From NCBI GenBank assembly GCA_934725655.1, contig CAKVCJ010000080.1:1-7740 (forward strand): 7,740 nucleotides of DNA, in the 5' to 3' direction. The position numbers and the translations under genes were made by a program. Below the pieces are notes generated by a model. It ran no database searches and had not been told where the DNA came from. It saw nothing but the letters and a program-made list of their open reading frames with translations. Source of the stretch: an uncultured Brachyspira sp. Lineage in GTDB: Bacteria; Spirochaetota; Brachyspiria; Brachyspirales; Brachyspiraceae. Every line of letters begins with the position of its first letter. Position 1 is the stretch's first letter. This document shows, piece after piece, positions 1 to 7,278 of this stretch.

Positions 1-138
1 TGATACGCCTATGATATACTTTAAGAAATTAAGGAATTCCTAACTGCAATATGTTTGGAACCTGTGCACTATATACAATAAAGTAGAATTTTAAAACTAA
101 AAGCCTTGTATACATATAAAATATTTTTTATAATTTGC
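1..138. other. AT-rich stretch with no identifiable gene
   Basis: I see no gene, RNA or repeat that I can name here. One + frame is open from base 2 to a TAA at 41-43 (13 codons) and could be the last residues of a gene entering from the left, but that is too short to support. A 10-bp palindrome around GAATTC (32-41) and an 8-bp one, TGTATACA (107-114), are present without a recognisable role. Confidence 0.5.
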
Positions 139-167
139 TTGACATTATATATATTATAGTTTATTAT
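139..167 (+). promoter_or_regulatory. Sigma-70-like promoter of the metal ATPase leader
   Basis: A perfect -35 box, TTGACA (139-144), is followed by a 17-base spacer and a -10 box, TATTAT (162-167), which matches the consensus at five of six positions. The expected transcription start is near 174. That is right at the 5' edge of the riboswitch P1 stem (175), as expected for a transcript that begins with the aptamer. The leader would be about 225 bases long before the ATG at 399. Confidence 0.75.
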
Positions 168-174
168 AAATCCC

Positions 175-292
175 ATACTCAGAGGGAGTAGTTGACGTAT
201 ATTTGCGTGGCTAAGTCAACAATCGCAACTTCTAATAAGAAAAAACATATTAATAGAAGTTTGGCTAGCCTTAATTAATGAGACTCAGGTAT
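175..292 (+). ncRNA. yybP-ykoY family (Mn2+) riboswitch aptamer
   Basis: The RNA matches the yybP-ykoY architecture. P1 pairs 175-184 with 284-292 (one A-A mismatch, one bulged C). The family loop GGGAGUAG follows at 184-191. P2 is a small hairpin, 195-199 with 204-208. P3 pairs 209-217 with 263-270 (GGCU-A-AGUC with GGCUAGCC, one bulged A). The second conserved loop, CAAUCGC, lies at 220-226. A 7-bp hairpin (227-233 with 255-261) follows, and the 3' signature UGAGAC is at 279-284. The two loops meet around the metal in known members of this family, which sense Mn2+ and usually control Mn exporters or P-type ATPases. A P-type ATPase follows here. I identified it by recalled motif comparison, not a covariance search. 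Confidence 0.87.
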
Positions 293-355
293 AAATAAAT
301 TTTCACAGTAAATTTAATACGCTTTGATGATTTATTTATGCATGAGTCTTTTTTT
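281..355 (+). terminator. Rho-independent terminator acting as riboswitch expression platform
   Basis: Bases 281-300 pair with 330-349 over 20 positions with a single G-A mismatch (288/342) and one U-G wobble (290/340). The loop is 29 bases and seven T follow (349-355). The 5' arm contains 284-292, which is also the 3' strand of the riboswitch P1 stem, so aptamer and terminator cannot both be complete. By inference, metal binding stabilises P1 and permits readthrough (an ON switch). Confidence 0.85.
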
Positions 356-369
356 ATGCATTTTTTTTT
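338..369 (+). terminator. Possible second short hairpin with T-tract
   Basis: ATGCAT (338-343) can pair with ATGCAT (356-361) over 6 bp, leaving a 12-base loop that includes the first T-run. A run of nine T (361-369) overlaps and follows the 3' arm. It shares bases with the main terminator, so it could be a backup stop or simply a second U-rich release zone. The stem is short and its function is uncertain. Confidence 0.3.
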
Positions 370-398
370 ATAGTTTAAAAATGAGAGGTTGTATTATT

Positions 399-3047
399 AT
401 GATAAGTAGCTTTTTAGGCAATAAAGAAGATATTCTCAAAGAGCTTAATGTTGACATAAAAACAGGTCTTACAAAAGAAGCTCAAAAATTAAGCTTAGAA
501 AAGTACGGTGCTAATAGTTTTACAAAAGAAAAAAGCGCTACATTGATGCAAAAAATATTAGAATCATTAAAAGAGCCTATGATACTTATGCTCATATTTG
601 CAGGATTAATAGCGATAGGAGTAAATGCTGTAGCATATTTTAATGGCGGACATGCTGACTTTTTAGAATGTTTGGGAATATTTATAGCTATAAGTTTATC
701 TATAACAATTACAATAGTGATGGAAGGAAAAAGCGCCAAAGCATTTGAGGCTTTAAATAGCATAAACAAAGATATTAGAGTAAAAGTTATAAGAGACGGT
801 AATATAGAGATAATAAATCAAAAAGATTTGCTTGTTGGAGACATTGCTTTTATAGAAACAGGCAGCAAACTTCCTGCAGACGGAAGACTTATTGAAAGTG
901 TATCGCTTAATATAGATGAATCTGCTTTAACAGGAGAGAGTGTTCCTGTAGAAAAAGATGCTGATGCTGTAATTACAGATGAGAAAACAGCTGTAGCAGA
1001 TAGAATAAATATGGCTTATTCTGGTTCATTCGTTACTACTGGTAATGGTAAAATGATAGTTACAGCCGTTGGAGATTCTACAGAGTTCGGTAAAATAGCA
1101 AGAGAGCTTTCTAAAACACAAAAAACTTCAACACCTCTTCAGGAAAAATTGGCGGAATTGGGTAAAAAAATAGCTATAATTGGAATCACTGCTTCTATGA
1201 TAGTTTTTCTAATTCAATTAATTAATCATATTAGACTTGGAAGTGCTAGTTTTGAAACTATATCTGACGCTTTTATTACGAGTATAGTATTGATTGTTGC
1301 GTCTGTTCCAGAGGGGCTTCCTACAATAGTGGCTGTATCTTTATCTATTAATATTATAAAAATGGCTAAGCAGAATGCATTGGTTAAAAAGATGGTTGCT
1401 TGTGAGACTATCGGAAGCGTTAATGTGATTTGTTCTGATAAAACAGGTACTCTCACAGAAAACAAAATGACATTAAATCAATTATTTGTTAATTGCAGTT
1501 ATGTTGCGCCGGAGAATATAAAAGACAAAAACATAATTAATAACTTTGCTATTAACTCTATTGCTGATATTGATTATAAAGAAGACGGACAAATTAAGTT
1601 TTTAGGTAATCCTACAGAATGTGCTTTACTTGTGGGGGCTAAAAAGTCTGGTTTTGATTATAAAACTATAAGAGAAAGTGCGAAAATAATATATGAATAT
1701 CCTTTCTCATCAGAAACTAAGAATATGACTACTGTTGCCAAAATAGACGCTGAAAGCATTGTATTTACAAAAGGAAGCCCTGAGAAGATAATGGCTATGT
1801 GCGATATTAGCAGTGAAGAGAAAAAATGCATAGAAGAGGCTATAGAGAAGTTTCAAGAGGAGGCGAAGAGGGTTATAGCATTTGCTCATAAGAAAGTTGA
1901 TGATAATGTAGAAAATATAAGGGAAAAACTTGAAAGCAATATGATATATGACGGATTTGTTGCTATATCCGACCCTGTTAGAAAAGAGGTTTATGATGCG
2001 GTTGATAAGTGTAGAAGTGCGGGCATAAATATAAAAATGCTTACAGGGGACAATATAGTTACAGCAAGGGCAATTGCAAGAGAGTTAAAAATACTTGATG
2101 AAAACAGCATAGTTCTTGAGGCAAAAGACATAGATGCTATGGACGACAACACATTAAAACAAAATCTTGGTAAAATATCAGTAATAGCAAGAAGTACGCC
2201 TACAGTAAAAATGCGAGTTGTTAATGCTATAAAAGAGATGGGAAATGTTGTTGCGGTTACTGGGGACGGTATAAATGATGCTCCTGCTATAAAAAATGCA
2301 GATGTTGGTGTGGCTATGGGTATAACAGGTACAGAAGTATCGAAAGAGGCTAGCGATATAGTGCTTCTTGATGACTCTTTTGCTACAATAGTTAAAGCTG
2401 TTCAATGGGGACGCGGTATATATGACAATTTCCAAAGGTTTATACAGTTTCAGCTTACTGTTAATTTTGCTTCTGTTATAGTTGTGCTGCTATCCACTTT
2501 AACAGGATTTAAATCTCCATTTACAGCCATACAGTTATTGTGGATAAATATCATTATGGACGGACCTCCTGCTATTGCTTTAGGACTTGAGCCTATTAGA
2601 AGCAACTTAATGAAAAGAATGCCTATTAAAAGAAATGCTAATATAGTTACTTTAAGTATGCTTAGAAAGATTATATATTCTGGTACCGTTATGATTATAC
2701 TATTTATGCTTCAAAGCAAACTTAATATATTAAATGTAAGCGATAATGAAGCTTCTACTGTGTTATTTGTTATGTTTGTAATGTTTCAGATATTTAATTC
2801 CTTCAACAGCAGAGAATTGGGTTATGATAGTGTATTCAAACATTTCTTTGATAACAAATTAGTTCTTTATAGTATGCTTGGTACTTTTATATTACAGATA
2901 TTAGCTACACAATTTGCTGGTGCTTTCTTTAATACTGTGCCTTTGAGCTTTTATACTTGGATAAAAATAGTTGCTTTATCTTTTATAGTGATTATAGCTT
3001 CCGAGATTTTTAAACTATGTGCTAAATTGTTTTTTGGAAAAAGATAA
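399..3047 (+). CDS. P2-type cation-transporting ATPase, likely Mn2+/Ca2+ efflux pump
   Basis: This is a P-type ATPase of 882 residues, about the usual size for bacterial PMCA/SERCA-like pumps. In order it shows an N-terminal cation-ATPase segment, M1-M2, the actuator motif TGES (178-181), M3-M4 with PEGLP (304-308), the phosphorylation site DKTGTLT (D347), a KGSPE nucleotide-binding motif, TGDGINDAPA (621-630), and M5-M10. In M5 the SERCA N768 position is Asn (N689), but the E771 position is Ser (S692). In M6, N717 and D721 are kept in WINIIMDG. That is the one-site pattern of PMCA-like pumps. ATG 399 was chosen because AGAGG (384-388) lies 10 bases upstream and it is downstream of the terminator; the in-frame ATG at 324 lies inside the terminator loop. 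The Mn2+ riboswitch in the leader makes Mn2+ export the best guess, with Ca2+ also possible. Confidence 0.9.
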   Translation: MISSFLGNKEDILKELNVDIKTGLTKEAQKLSLEKYGANSFTKEKSATLMQKILESLKEPMILMLIFAGLIAIGVNAVAYFNGGHADFLECLGIFIAISLSITITIVMEGKSAKAFEALNSINKDIRVKVIRDGNIEIINQKDLLVGDIAFIETGSKLPADGRLIESVSLNIDESALTGESVPVEKDADAVITDEKTAVADRINMAYSGSFVTTGNGKMIVTAVGDSTEFGKIARELSKTQKTSTPLQEKLAELGKKIAIIGITASMIVFLIQLINHIRLGSASFETISDAFITSIVLIVASVPEGLPTIVAVSLSINIIKMAKQNALVKKMVACETIGSVNVICSDKTGTLTENKMTLNQLFVNCSYVAPENIKDKNIINNFAINSIADIDYKEDGQIKFLGNPTECALLVGAKKSGFDYKTIRESAKIIYEYPFSSETKNMTTVAKIDAESIVFTKGSPEKIMAMCDISSEEKKCIEEAIEKFQEEAKRVIAFAHKKVDDNVENIREKLESNMIYDGFVAISDPVRKEVYDAVDKCRSAGINIKMLTGDNIVTARAIARELKILDENSIVLEAKDIDAMDDNTLKQNLGKISVIARSTPTVKMRVVNAIKEMGNVVAVTGDGINDAPAIKNADVGVAMGITGTEVSKEASDIVLLDDSFATIVKAVQWGRGIYDNFQRFIQFQLTVNFASVIVVLLSTLTGFKSPFTAIQLLWINIIMDGPPAIALGLEPIRSNLMKRMPIKRNANIVTLSMLRKIIYSGTVMIILFMLQSKLNILNVSDNEASTVLFVMFVMFQIFNSFNSRELGYDSVFKHFFDNKLVLYSMLGTFILQILATQFAGAFFNTVPLSFYTWIKIVALSFIVIIASEIFKLCAKLFFGKR

Positions 3048-3225
3048 TTTATAAATACTATATATAATTGACTTTTTACCTTTTATATGTTATTTTTAAT
3101 AGCGTAAAAATATATAAAAATATGTTAACTTTTTTATAATATTATCGATTATGTTATCTGTTAAAATAGTTGACTTTTTTAAAATTTATAATATAAATAA
3201 CAAATAATTTAACTGAGAAGGTAAT
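3048..3225. other. AT-rich intergenic region with three similar TTRACTTTTT motifs
   Basis: This 178-base gap carries three copies of a motif close to GTTGACTTTTTT, at 3068-3079, 3124-3135 and 3169-3180; the last is the -35 region of the next gene. A perfect 8-bp A/T-only hairpin, TATTTTTA (3091-3098) with TAAAAATA (3105-3112), has a 6-base loop. It lacks an adjoining T-tract, so it is at most a weak terminator for the ATPase gene. No small gene is apparent. Confidence 0.5.
3170..3197 (+). promoter_or_regulatory. Probable promoter of the galactokinase-prfB transcript
   Basis: TTGACT (3170-3175) is followed by a 16-base spacer and TATAAA (3192-3197). The predicted start near 3204 gives a short leader of about 22 bases containing the ribosome site GAGAAGG (3215-3221). 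In such AT-rich DNA -10-like strings are common, so the -35 match carries most of the weight. Confidence 0.55.
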
Positions 3226-4407
3226 ATGATACCAAAATTACATTTGAGATTAGTAGAAAGATTTAGAGATGTATTTGGACAAAAAGGCGAAGTAAGATTA
3301 TATTTTGCTCCTGGAAGATTAACTTTTATAGGAGAACTTATAGATTATTCAGGCGGGGATACTATAACGGCTGCTATAGACAGAGGAACTTATTTAGTAG
3401 TTAGAAAAAGACCAGACAGCAAAGTTAATATTTATGGGCATTCTTTTAAAGCAAAGAAATCATTTACTCTTAATGAATTAGAAAAAAATAAAGAAGATGA
3501 ATGGGCTATATATTTTAAAGGCGTATTTTCTGTATTATTAGAAAAAGGATATAAAATAAATGGTATGGATATTTATGCTTATACAGATTTGCCTTTTAAT
3601 ACTTCATTAGCTTCATCTAGTTCTTTATGTGCATGTTTAACTTATGCTGTATTTGATCTCAATAATTTATTAGAAAAAACTGATATTATAGATATAGCCA
3701 AATTATCCTATGAAGGAGAAATTAAATATGCTTCGCATAGAACTTCATTAAGCGATCATATTACTATATTTATTGGAAAAGAAAATACTTTATTACTTTT
3801 TAACATGTTCAAAATGAGTTATGAGTATTTAGATATAAACTTTGGAGAATATTGTATAGCTGTAGTTAATAGTAATAAGAAAAGAACTTCCAGTGACAGC
3901 GAATATAATGCAAGAAAAAGAGAATGTGATAATGCTTTAAAGAAGCTTAAAGAGAAAAAATCATCTATTAAACTTTTAACAGATTTAAAGCCTAAAGATG
4001 CTGATTTTATTAAAGAAACTTTGCAAAATAAAGAACAGAGAAGAGCTTTATATGTATCATCTGAAGAAGACAGAGTAAATCAAGCTGTTAAAGCGATTAA
4101 AAAGGGAGCTATTAAAGATTTAGCAGTATTAATATCAAAAACACATGAAGGTTTAAGCAAGTTGTATGAGGTTTCTACTGCTGAACAAGATATTTTAGTA
4201 GAGGAAGCTTCAAAAATGGATGGAGTGCTTGGTGCTCGTATGATTGGTACTGGTTTTGGAGGAGGGGTTGTAGTTTTACTTAAAAAAACTGAAGTAGAAA
4301 ATGTTATTGAGGCACTTTATTCTAGTTATAAAGAAAAGACTAAGAGAGATGCTGATGTTTATATTGTAAAACCTACAAATGGTGTTAGGATGCTTCCTAT
4401 TGAATAA
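3226..4407 (+). CDS. galK: Galactokinase-family GHMP kinase with divergent active-site motifs
   Basis: This 393-residue protein has the length and motif order of galactokinase, which phosphorylates galactose at C1 using ATP in the cytoplasm (Leloir pathway). Visible motifs are PGR...GELIDYSGG (29-44), the phosphate-loop equivalent LPFNTSLASSSSL (122-134), the likely catalytic Asp in SLSDH (D177), the family-specific SEYNARKREC (225-234), and the C-terminal GARMIGTGFGGG (336-347). Several usual residues differ. The sugar-site EHTDY reads ELIDY (His to Leu at 38), the glycines of the GxGLSSS loop are replaced by N, T and S, and CGIMDQ reads TSLSDH. Arg31, Glu37, Asp40, Asp177 and Tyr227 remain. 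It could be a true galactokinase of a divergent lineage or a relative acting on another sugar. The start is supported by GAGAAGG just upstream. It has its own promoter and probably shares a transcript with prfB, 23 bases downstream. Confidence 0.8.
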   Translation: MIPKLHLRLVERFRDVFGQKGEVRLYFAPGRLTFIGELIDYSGGDTITAAIDRGTYLVVRKRPDSKVNIYGHSFKAKKSFTLNELEKNKEDEWAIYFKGVFSVLLEKGYKINGMDIYAYTDLPFNTSLASSSSLCACLTYAVFDLNNLLEKTDIIDIAKLSYEGEIKYASHRTSLSDHITIFIGKENTLLLFNMFKMSYEYLDINFGEYCIAVVNSNKKRTSSDSEYNARKRECDNALKKLKEKKSSIKLLTDLKPKDADFIKETLQNKEQRRALYVSSEEDRVNQAVKAIKKGAIKDLAVLISKTHEGLSKLYEVSTAEQDILVEEASKMDGVLGARMIGTGFGGGVVVLLKKTEVENVIEALYSSYKEKTKRDADVYIVKPTNGVRMLPIE

Positions 4408-4430
4408 TAATTAATATATTGGAAAATATT

Positions 4431-5535
4431 ATGACATTATCTGAAATAAAAAATACCGTATTAGAAATTAAAGAGCAGACTGAAGTTCTAAGGGGGTATC
4501 TTTGACCCGGAGTCTATATATAAAAGGGTGAAAGAGATAGATGAGATATCTTCTAAAGATGATTTTTGGAATGATAATATTGCTGCTCAGAAAATCATGA
4601 AAGAGAGAATGCTTCTTCTTGATAAGATAGAGCCTATTGAAAATTTAATAAAAAATGCTAATAATATTTATGAGCTTGTTGAGATGGCAATAGAGTCTAA
4701 TGATACAGAAATGGAGAGTGAATTAGAAACTGAATGTATAGAACTTCAGAAAGTTTTTAATGAATTGGAGACAAAAAATCTATTTTCTGGCGAGTTTGAC
4801 AGCAAGAATGCATATTTAACTTTGAATGCTGGTGCTGGCGGAACCGAGAGCTGCGACTGGGCTTCAATGCTTTCAAGAATGTATGTGCGTTTTTGTGAGA
4901 GGCATGGCTTTACAGTTGAAACCACTGATGAACTTCCTGGTGATGAAGCGGGTATAAAACAGATAAGTTTTTATGTACAGGGGCTTTATGCTTATGGATA
5001 TTTACGCTCTGAAATAGGGGTTCATAGGCTTGTGAGAATATCGCCTTTTGATGCCAATGCTAAGAGGCATACTTCCTTTGTTGCTGTGAGTGTTATGCCA
5101 GACATAGATGAAGATATTGAAGTGGAAATTAATCAGGCTGATTTGAGAATAGATACTTATAGGGCTTCTGGAGCAGGCGGTCAGCACGTTAATAAAACTT
5201 CTTCTGCTATAAGAATAACCCATATACCTACAAATATAGTCGTTCAATGTCAGGCTGAGAGAAGTCAGCATAATAATAAAGATATGGCTATGAAAATGCT
5301 TAAGGCTAAACTTTATCAGTTGGAAAAAGAAAAGCTCGATAAAGAAAAACAAAAAATAGCGGGTGAAAAAACTGATATTGCTTGGGGTAATCAGATTAGA
5401 AGTTATGTTTTTCAGCCTTATCAGATGGTAAAAGATTTGAGAACTGGTCATGAAACTGGTAATATGAACTCTGTTATGGACGGTAATATTGACGAGTTTA
5501 TATCTGCTTATCTTAAACAGCAAATAAAAAAATAA
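4431..5535 (+). CDS. prfB: Peptide chain release factor 2, made by +1 programmed frameshift
   Basis: RF2 recognises UAA and UGA and triggers peptide release on the ribosome. Translation starts at ATG 4431 (GGA at 4421-4423) and reads 24 codons ending RGYL before an in-frame TGA at 4503-4505. A +1 shift continues at GAC 4504 as DPESIYKR and on to TAA 5533-5535, giving 367 residues against 365 in E. coli. The stop-recognition tripeptide SPF is at 204-206 and the catalytic GGQ at 249-251, one residue from the E. coli positions. The residue aligned with E. coli position 246 is Ala (A245), as in most bacteria, rather than the Thr of E. coli K-12. The open frame starting at GTG 4528 is only the second part and lacks 32 residues. 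Frameshifting gives autoregulation: scarce RF2 means slow termination at UGA and more shifting. It follows the galactokinase gene by 23 bases. Confidence 0.97.
4491..4506 (+). promoter_or_regulatory. prfB +1 programmed ribosomal frameshift site
   Basis: The site consists of AGGGGG (4491-4496), an internal Shine-Dalgarno-like element, then TAT, the slippery codon CTT (4500-4502) and TGA followed by C (4503-4506). Spacing and sequence match the well-studied E. coli prfB element. The peptidyl-tRNA on CTT slips to TTT and reading resumes at GAC. TGAC is a poor termination context, which favours the shift. Confidence 0.97.
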
Positions 5536-5633
5536 TTATAAAGTATTTTTGTAGTTATACGATTATAAAAACAGTATTGAAATTTGTTAAAACATTTCAA
5601 TTAAATCTTAATAAAAAATGGAATTTATAATCA
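5536..5633. other. Gap after prfB with a weak hairpin and a possible promoter
   Basis: ATTGAAAT (5576-5583) pairs perfectly with ATTTCAAT (5594-5601) around a 10-base loop. Only a broken T-run follows, so termination would be inefficient. The same bases could serve as a promoter: TTGAAA (5577-5582), an 18-base spacer, then TTAAAT (5601-5606). Neither role is well supported. GGA at 5620-5622, 11 bases before ATG 5634, is the likely ribosome site of the next gene. Confidence 0.35.
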
Positions 5634-7262
5634 ATGTCTAATAAAAAGTTTAATTTAAAAATTGCTGCTATAGCTTCTTGGGTACTATTATTTTTCGCTT
5701 GGATATTTTTCTATGCCGTTACGCAGAGACCTACCGCTGTTTTTTGGGTTGTATTAGCTGTAACATTAATACTTACAACAATCACTGTTATAATAGAAAA
5801 GAATAATATTATTTCTCTATTAAAAACGAGATTCGTTCATAAAGCTTTTTTTGGCATACTTTCTCTTATTATAATTTTAGCTATATTAGTAGGGCTTTAT
5901 ATTATTAGCATAAACTTCCCAATAAGATTTGATTTAACACAAAATAAATCTTACACAGTTTCTCAGCAGACTATGGATGTAATTTCAAGAATAGATAGCC
6001 CGCTTTCAATAGTTGTTTTAAGGTCTCCAAGTACAGACCCAACTTCTGCTGATTGGCGTTCTGATTTATTATTGGATCAATATCAAAGATTAAGCAAACA
6101 TATTACAGTTGAATATATTAACCCTATAGAAAAACCTTCTGCTAAAAGTAAATATCAAATGACTCAGGTTGGCGAGATAATTTTTAGTTATAATCAAGGT
6201 AAACAAGTGAGAGTTTATAGAAAAGATTTAACTGCTCAATCTAAAGTTACTTCAGAGCCTTTATTTGTTGGAGAAGAAAAATTTACTCAGGCTATATATA
6301 CTTTATTAGAACAAGAGTCTTATGTTGTATATTTTACAGTTGGTCATGGAGAGAGACAGCTTCAAGACAGAGGAGGCGAGGGATTATCTTATGTTAAAAC
6401 TTACTTAGAAAACGAAAATTATAAAGTAAGAGATTTAAATATTATATTAGAAAATATTCCAACTGATGCTTCTTTAATTGTAATAGCTTCTCCTGTTGAA
6501 ACTTTTAGCGATTTTGAAATTGAAAAGTTAGATAACTATGTAAAAACAGGCGGTAAATTACTTGTACTTTATGACAGCTTTATGGATAGAAGCAACTTCA
6601 ATTCTAATTTAGATGTGTTTTTATCTGATTGGGGATTCAAAACTAAAAATGATTATATAATAGACCCTGTATCAAGTGTTGTTATACCTGTTAATGTAGT
6701 TCCTCAATATACTGCTCACCCTATAACTCAGACTTTAAAAGAGGGAAATGTATTTGCTTGTTTGGTTGTAGCAAGAAGTATTTTATCTGGAGAAAGCAAG
6801 TATAGCGGAAGTTTTGAGAATATAATCACTACTTCTCCGCAGGGGTATGGTAAAGAAGAGGCCACTTTTGATTTATCTCGTGCAAGATTTAATCCAAGAA
6901 CAGATATTGCAGGGCCTGTGCCTTTGGCTATTGCTGGAACTTATGATATAGAGGGAAGAGATGTGCCTGCAAGAATTGTTGTGTTTGGAGATGCTACTTT
7001 TGCTCTAAATGCATATATCAATCCTGATCAAGGGCAATCTGTGGATGTTGCTTTTGCGGGTAATAAAGACTTATTTATGAATACTGTTGCTTATTTATTA
7101 GAAGCAAGACAAAAGATAACTATAAGGCCAAAAGAGGCTAGTATTAAAAATCTTACTCTTACTACAACACAAACTAATTTTATTAGATATGTTGCTCAAA
7201 TTGGTTTGCCTTGTTTGTTTGGTATATTAGGTATTCTTATATGGTTCTTAAGAAGAAGATAA
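5634..7262 (+). CDS. gldG: GldG/IFT52-like ABC-transporter auxiliary membrane protein
   Basis: This 542-residue protein has membrane segments at about 10-29, 35-54 and 69-94, a large region between membranes (about 95-518), and a last membrane segment at about 519-539 ending in RRR. Right after the third segment comes RFDLTQNKSYTVS (98-110), the usual start of the GldG-type domain. GHGER (237-241) matches the GHGE signature of the ABC auxiliary family. FGDATFALN (451-459) matches the typical late GD.F..N element. In Bacteroidetes GldG works with GldA (ATPase) and GldF (permease); in spirochaetes and others homologues are usually encoded beside an ABC ATPase and permease, and their substrate is not established. 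No ATPase or permease gene is next to it here. It lies 98 bases after prfB and 30 bases before a flippase-like gene, suggesting transcription with the latter. Family is fairly sure; role is not. Confidence 0.8.
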   Translation: MSNKKFNLKIAAIASWVLLFFAWIFFYAVTQRPTAVFWVVLAVTLILTTITVIIEKNNIISLLKTRFVHKAFFGILSLIIILAILVGLYIISINFPIRFDLTQNKSYTVSQQTMDVISRIDSPLSIVVLRSPSTDPTSADWRSDLLLDQYQRLSKHITVEYINPIEKPSAKSKYQMTQVGEIIFSYNQGKQVRVYRKDLTAQSKVTSEPLFVGEEKFTQAIYTLLEQESYVVYFTVGHGERQLQDRGGEGLSYVKTYLENENYKVRDLNIILENIPTDASLIVIASPVETFSDFEIEKLDNYVKTGGKLLVLYDSFMDRSNFNSNLDVFLSDWGFKTKNDYIIDPVSSVVIPVNVVPQYTAHPITQTLKEGNVFACLVVARSILSGESKYSGSFENIITTSPQGYGKEEATFDLSRARFNPRTDIAGPVPLAIAGTYDIEGRDVPARIVVFGDATFALNAYINPDQGQSVDVAFAGNKDLFMNTVAYLLEARQKITIRPKEASIKNLTLTTTQTNFIRYVAQIGLPCLFGILGILIWFLRRR

Positions 7263-7278
7263 TAAATATAAAAGGTGT

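Noticed and set aside
2..43. Possible C-terminal tail of an upstream gene (13 open codons ending at TAA 41-43)
   Set aside because: Too short to distinguish from chance, with no recognisable motif.
191..220. Alternative 6-bp pairing GTTGAC (191-196) with GTCAAC (215-220) in the leader
   Set aside because: It conflicts with the P2 and P3 helices, which reproduce the known yybP-ykoY layout better. It might occur in an unfolded or metal-free state.
324..398. Extending the ATPase N-terminus to the in-frame ATG at 324 (25 extra residues)
   Set aside because: The ATG at 324 lies in the loop of the riboswitch terminator and has no ribosome site. The added residues resemble no ATPase N-terminus and are encoded by the T-tracts. 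ATG 399 has AGAGG 10 bases upstream.
3091..3112. Hairpin TATTTTTA/TAAAAATA as a terminator for the ATPase gene
   Set aside because: The stem is A/T only and no T-run follows directly; kept only as a weak possibility in the intergenic entry.
5002..5523. Long open frame on the - strand inside prfB (173 codons)
   Set aside because: It mirrors the coding bias of prfB, has no recognisable domain, and prfB is unmistakable. The - strand open frames inside the ATPase gene (482-769, 1226-1465, 2178-2435) are rejected for the same reason.
4528..5535. RF2 starting at GTG 4528 in a single frame
   Set aside because: The upstream frame encodes a normal RF2 N-terminus and is joined by a perfect frameshift element; the GTG has no ribosome site.
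5549..5569. TTGTAG and TATAAA as a promoter for the GldG-like gene
   Set aside because: The spacer is only 9 bases, far too short for a sigma-70 promoter.
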